DNA of 64,000 nt from Thermaurantimonas sp046295455 (GTDB taxonomy: Bacteria; Bacteroidota; Bacteroidia; Flavobacteriales; Schleiferiaceae): positions 1-64,000 of the forward strand of contig JBKBNI010000006.1 in NCBI GenBank assembly GCA_046295455.1. Reading direction: 5' to 3'. Below, piece by piece: positions 62,130 through 64,000 of the stretch. The notes beneath the pieces were generated by a model. It saw nothing but the letters and a program-made list of their open reading frames with translations. It ran no database searches and had not been told where the DNA came from. Numbering within the stretch: the first letter of the stretch is position 1; each line of letters starts with the position of its first letter. Position numbers and translations under genes: made by a program.

Positions 62130-63329
62130 ATGAAAAAAATTTTATTTTTAGTCCTCCTCTGTTTTGACTTAAGTTATGGTCAAGGAATAGAGTTTTTAGA
62201 AGGCTCTTTCGAAGATGCCCTTACAAAGGCGAAATTGGAGGGAAAGTTGGTTTTTGTGGATGCTTATACTACATGGTGCGGACCGTGCAAATGGCTGTCA
62301 AAAGAAGTATTTCCTGACGAGGAATTGGGAGCTTTTTATAATAAGAACTTTATCAGTATTCAATTGGATATGGAACGTGGCGAGGGAATCGAATTTGCTG
62401 AAAAATATGCCGTCAGAGCATTCCCAACATTGATTTATTTTGATGCAAATGGAAAGGAGATTCATCGGCTGTTAGGTGCTAGAGAAGCTGCTCGGCTCCT
62501 GGCCGAAACGCGTGAAATCATGATTGAGGACAATCGCTTCATTTCTCTGAAAAATCGCGTAGAATCTACTAATTCACCGGATAAAAACGACTTAAGAAAG
62601 TACCTCGTCGCATCAGGTCAGCAGGGCAATATAGATGATGACCGGATGAAGAAATATCTGAGTCAAATGAAAGACGAAGACTGGAAAGATCTCGATATTC
62701 TGGAACTAATAATTGAGATATCTGCAGAATCTGAGGATTGCTCGGATATCTTTACTCAAGGTATTTTTCAGAACTATCACACTATAGTTTCAGCCTTGGA
62801 TGCAAGTCAAGGATACCGCAAGCAATTTGACCAGTTTATTTATCAAAAATTAGCGCAGTCATTTTCAAGAAAAATTGATGATAAAACTTTTGATAATTCG
62901 TATGCCGAAAATTTCGTAAAACACAATGAAAATCTTTTTGACAAAGAGCGCATAAGACTCCTCGCAGAGCGAAGGGCACAAAAAAATCAAAATGATCCCA
63001 AAAAGCTTCTCAACATAGACCACCTTTTATTTGAGAAATATGAAGAAAATCCCGATGTATTAAACAATGCTGCGTGGGAAGTTGTAAAAAATCCGGACGC
63101 TACAAAAAAACAATTGAGATATGCCCTCTCATGGGCACAAAAATCTGTAAATATTGATGAGAATTTTTACAACACCGATACCCTTGCCCATTTACTCTTT
63201 AGATTAAAAAGATACGAAGAAGCAAAAAAGTGGGCTACTCGTTCTATTGAACTCGGAATAGATGGAGGTGAAGATGTAACACTTACTGAAATCCTTTTGT
63301 CCAGAATTAAGTCAAAAGGTAATAAATGA
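62130..63329 (+). CDS. Exported thioredoxin-fold protein with helical repeat tail
   Basis: A 399-residue exported protein. The signal peptide ends in SYGQ. A thioredoxin domain at about residues 20-140 has active-site W49-C-G-P-C53 and cis-Pro in RAFPTLIYF; its opening FEDALTKAKLEGKLVFVDAYTTWCGPC is like the DUF255/Thioredoxin_7 group. The rest is alpha-helical and resembles TPR-like repeats (AAWEVVKNPDATKKQLRYALSWAQKSVNI..TDTLAHLLFRLKRYEEAKKWATRSIELG). It likely reduces or isomerises disulfides of periplasmic clients. ATG 62130 is chosen over ATG 62112 because it gives a clean signal peptide. Confidence 0.87.
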   Translation: MKKILFLVLLCFDLSYGQGIEFLEGSFEDALTKAKLEGKLVFVDAYTTWCGPCKWLSKEVFPDEELGAFYNKNFISIQLDMERGEGIEFAEKYAVRAFPTLIYFDANGKEIHRLLGAREAARLLAETREIMIEDNRFISLKNRVESTNSPDKNDLRKYLVASGQQGNIDDDRMKKYLSQMKDEDWKDLDILELIIEISAESEDCSDIFTQGIFQNYHTIVSALDASQGYRKQFDQFIYQKLAQSFSRKIDDKTFDNSYAENFVKHNENLFDKERIRLLAERRAQKNQNDPKKLLNIDHLLFEKYEENPDVLNNAAWEVVKNPDATKKQLRYALSWAQKSVNIDENFYNTDTLAHLLFRLKRYEEAKKWATRSIELGIDGGEDVTLTEILLSRIKSKGNK

Positions 63330-63424
63330 TTCCCTTGAATTAAAACTATTTAATAACACGTTATAAATTTCGTTGTTCCACCCTTTTGATATAGGTTTTC
63401 ACGTTCCAATCCTTTGTAAAAATG

Positions 63425-63432
63425 TATTTTTG
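63425..63432 (+). promoter_or_regulatory. Bacteroidota -7 box for bamD
   Basis: TATTTTTG is an exact TAnnTTTG, 8 bp before the bamD ATG, predicting a leader of only about 3 nt. Confidence 0.55.
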
Positions 63433-63440
63433 CCATCTTG

Positions 63441-64000
63441 ATGAAGAAGGTAATAATCTACTTGTGGATTTCGGTGATATCGATCTCGCTGTTGTCCTGC
63501 AGTGAGTATAACAAGATCTTGAAATCCAATGACTTAAATTACAAGTTTGAAATGGCCAAGAAGTACTATAATACAAAAAAGTACAACAAGGCCTACCCTT
63601 TATTTGATGAATTACTGAATTTGTACAGAGGCACAGCTCAGGCCGAAGAGGTTTATTATTATTATTGTATGAATCTCTACAAAATGGAGGATTACCTACT
63701 GGCCGCTTATCATTTTAAAAATTTTTACCGTACTTTTCCCCAAAGTAAATACGCCGAGGAAGTTGCATTTATGACGGGGTACTGTTATTATCTTGAATCT
63801 CCGGTGTACTCATTAGATCAGGCCTACACCCTCAAGGCTCTCAACGAACTTCAGCTCTACATCAACACTCATCCAAAAAGTGCCAGAATTGATCAATGCA
63901 ATGAATTGGTCATCGAGCTGAGAAGAAAGCTGGAGCGAAAAAACTTCGAAAGAGCAAAACAGTACTACAATACAATGCAGTATCAGGCTGCTGTAGTGGC
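63441..64000 (+). CDS. bamD: Outer membrane protein assembly factor BamD (3' truncated by window)
   Basis: The frame is open to the right edge (186 codons visible). It starts MKKVIIYLWISVISIS with lipobox LLSC (Cys20), so it is a lipoprotein. The mature part has TPR-like repeats typical of BamD/YfiO: YKFEMAKKYYNTKKYNKAYPLFDELL, then EEVYYYYCMNLYKMEDYLLAAYHFKNFYRTFPQSKYAEE, and ALNELQLYINTHPKSAR. BamD is an essential partner of BamA in outer-membrane protein insertion. It has its own promoter and follows the thioredoxin-fold gene by 111 bp. Confidence 0.92.
   Translation, partial: MKKVIIYLWISVISISLLSCSEYNKILKSNDLNYKFEMAKKYYNTKKYNKAYPLFDELLNLYRGTAQAEEVYYYYCMNLYKMEDYLLAAYHFKNFYRTFPQSKYAEEVAFMTGYCYYLESPVYSLDQAYTLKALNELQLYINTHPKSARIDQCNELVIELRRKLERKNFERAKQYYNTMQYQAAVV

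Noticed and set aside
1..64000. CRISPR arrays, insertion sequences, integrases, phage genes
   Set aside because: No short regularly spaced repeats, transposase or integrase motifs were found in the window; all regions look like stable chromosome.

Overview
The window is a chromosomal segment from a member of the Bacteroidota, most likely a free-living or sludge-type lineage near the Saprospirales/Chitinophagales. Several things point there. Promoters match the Bacteroidota -7 consensus TAnnTTTG, in places with a -33 TTG. There are no clear Shine-Dalgarno sites. A 2.5-kilo-residue secreted protein ends in a type IX secretion (T9SS) sorting domain. Families largely restricted to this phylum are present (DUF1599, BT_3928-type DoxX, TIGR02757, TIGR03643, DUF2851, Bacteroidota-type LptD, OMP_b-brl_3 receptor). 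There is also menaquinone synthesis and a GTP-type PEP carboxykinase. I see no phage, insertion sequence, CRISPR array or rRNA; one tRNA-Ala(GGC) is present. Coding density is about 95 percent.

Layout. 1-5.2 kb: the 3' end of a proton-pumping pyrophosphatase with an unusual C-terminal extension, a thioredoxin, GTP-PEPCK, and uvrC overlapping a patatin-Omp85 outer-membrane protein. 7.4-10.8 kb: a membrane protein, DUF1599, a DoxX/BT_3928 protein and a peptide-type ABC permease. 10.8-16.5 kb (minus strand): one apparent operon, PTPS - fabD - enoyl-CoA hydratase - menF - menD - flippase-like membrane protein. 16.5-16.9 kb: a gene-free stretch with nested inverted repeats and a terminator just before a small unknown gene; this looks like an attenuator or riboswitch-type leader, or else a separate structured RNA. 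17.2-27.2 kb: mtaB, a lipoprotein substrate-binding protein, purQ, cysC, scoB, a GT-C-like membrane protein, tRNA-Ala, rfbA, sodA, ddl and coaD.

27.2-38.4 kb: envelope and redox genes. TIGR02757 and lptD face an amidase, an MlaD-type protein and a two-gene heterodisulfide-reductase-like Fe-S module, which is interrupted by a HAD phosphatase and a lipoprotein. Then come a GDPD lipoprotein and a mammalian-like 2,4-dienoyl-CoA reductase. 38.4-48.2 kb: a lipoprotein oligopeptidase, a bicarbonate transporter with its PII-like regulator (sbtA-sbtB), a TonB-type receptor, gpmI, a second HAD phosphatase and map. 48.3-55.8 kb: a giant T9SS cargo protein with three equal 580-codon modules. 56-64 kb: a YfhO-like membrane protein, TIGR03643, a D-2-hydroxyacid dehydrogenase, an SPFH lipoprotein, DUF2851, PspC, a thioredoxin-fold protein and the start of bamD.

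Most genes are housekeeping, envelope biogenesis or central metabolism. The best candidates for something undescribed are the structured leader at 16.60-16.87 kb with its downstream orphan gene, the HppA tail, the three-module secreted protein, and a set of genes whose -7 box sits only 5-8 nt before the start codon, which predicts leaderless or nearly leaderless mRNAs. All family names come from reading protein motifs by eye; no database search was run.
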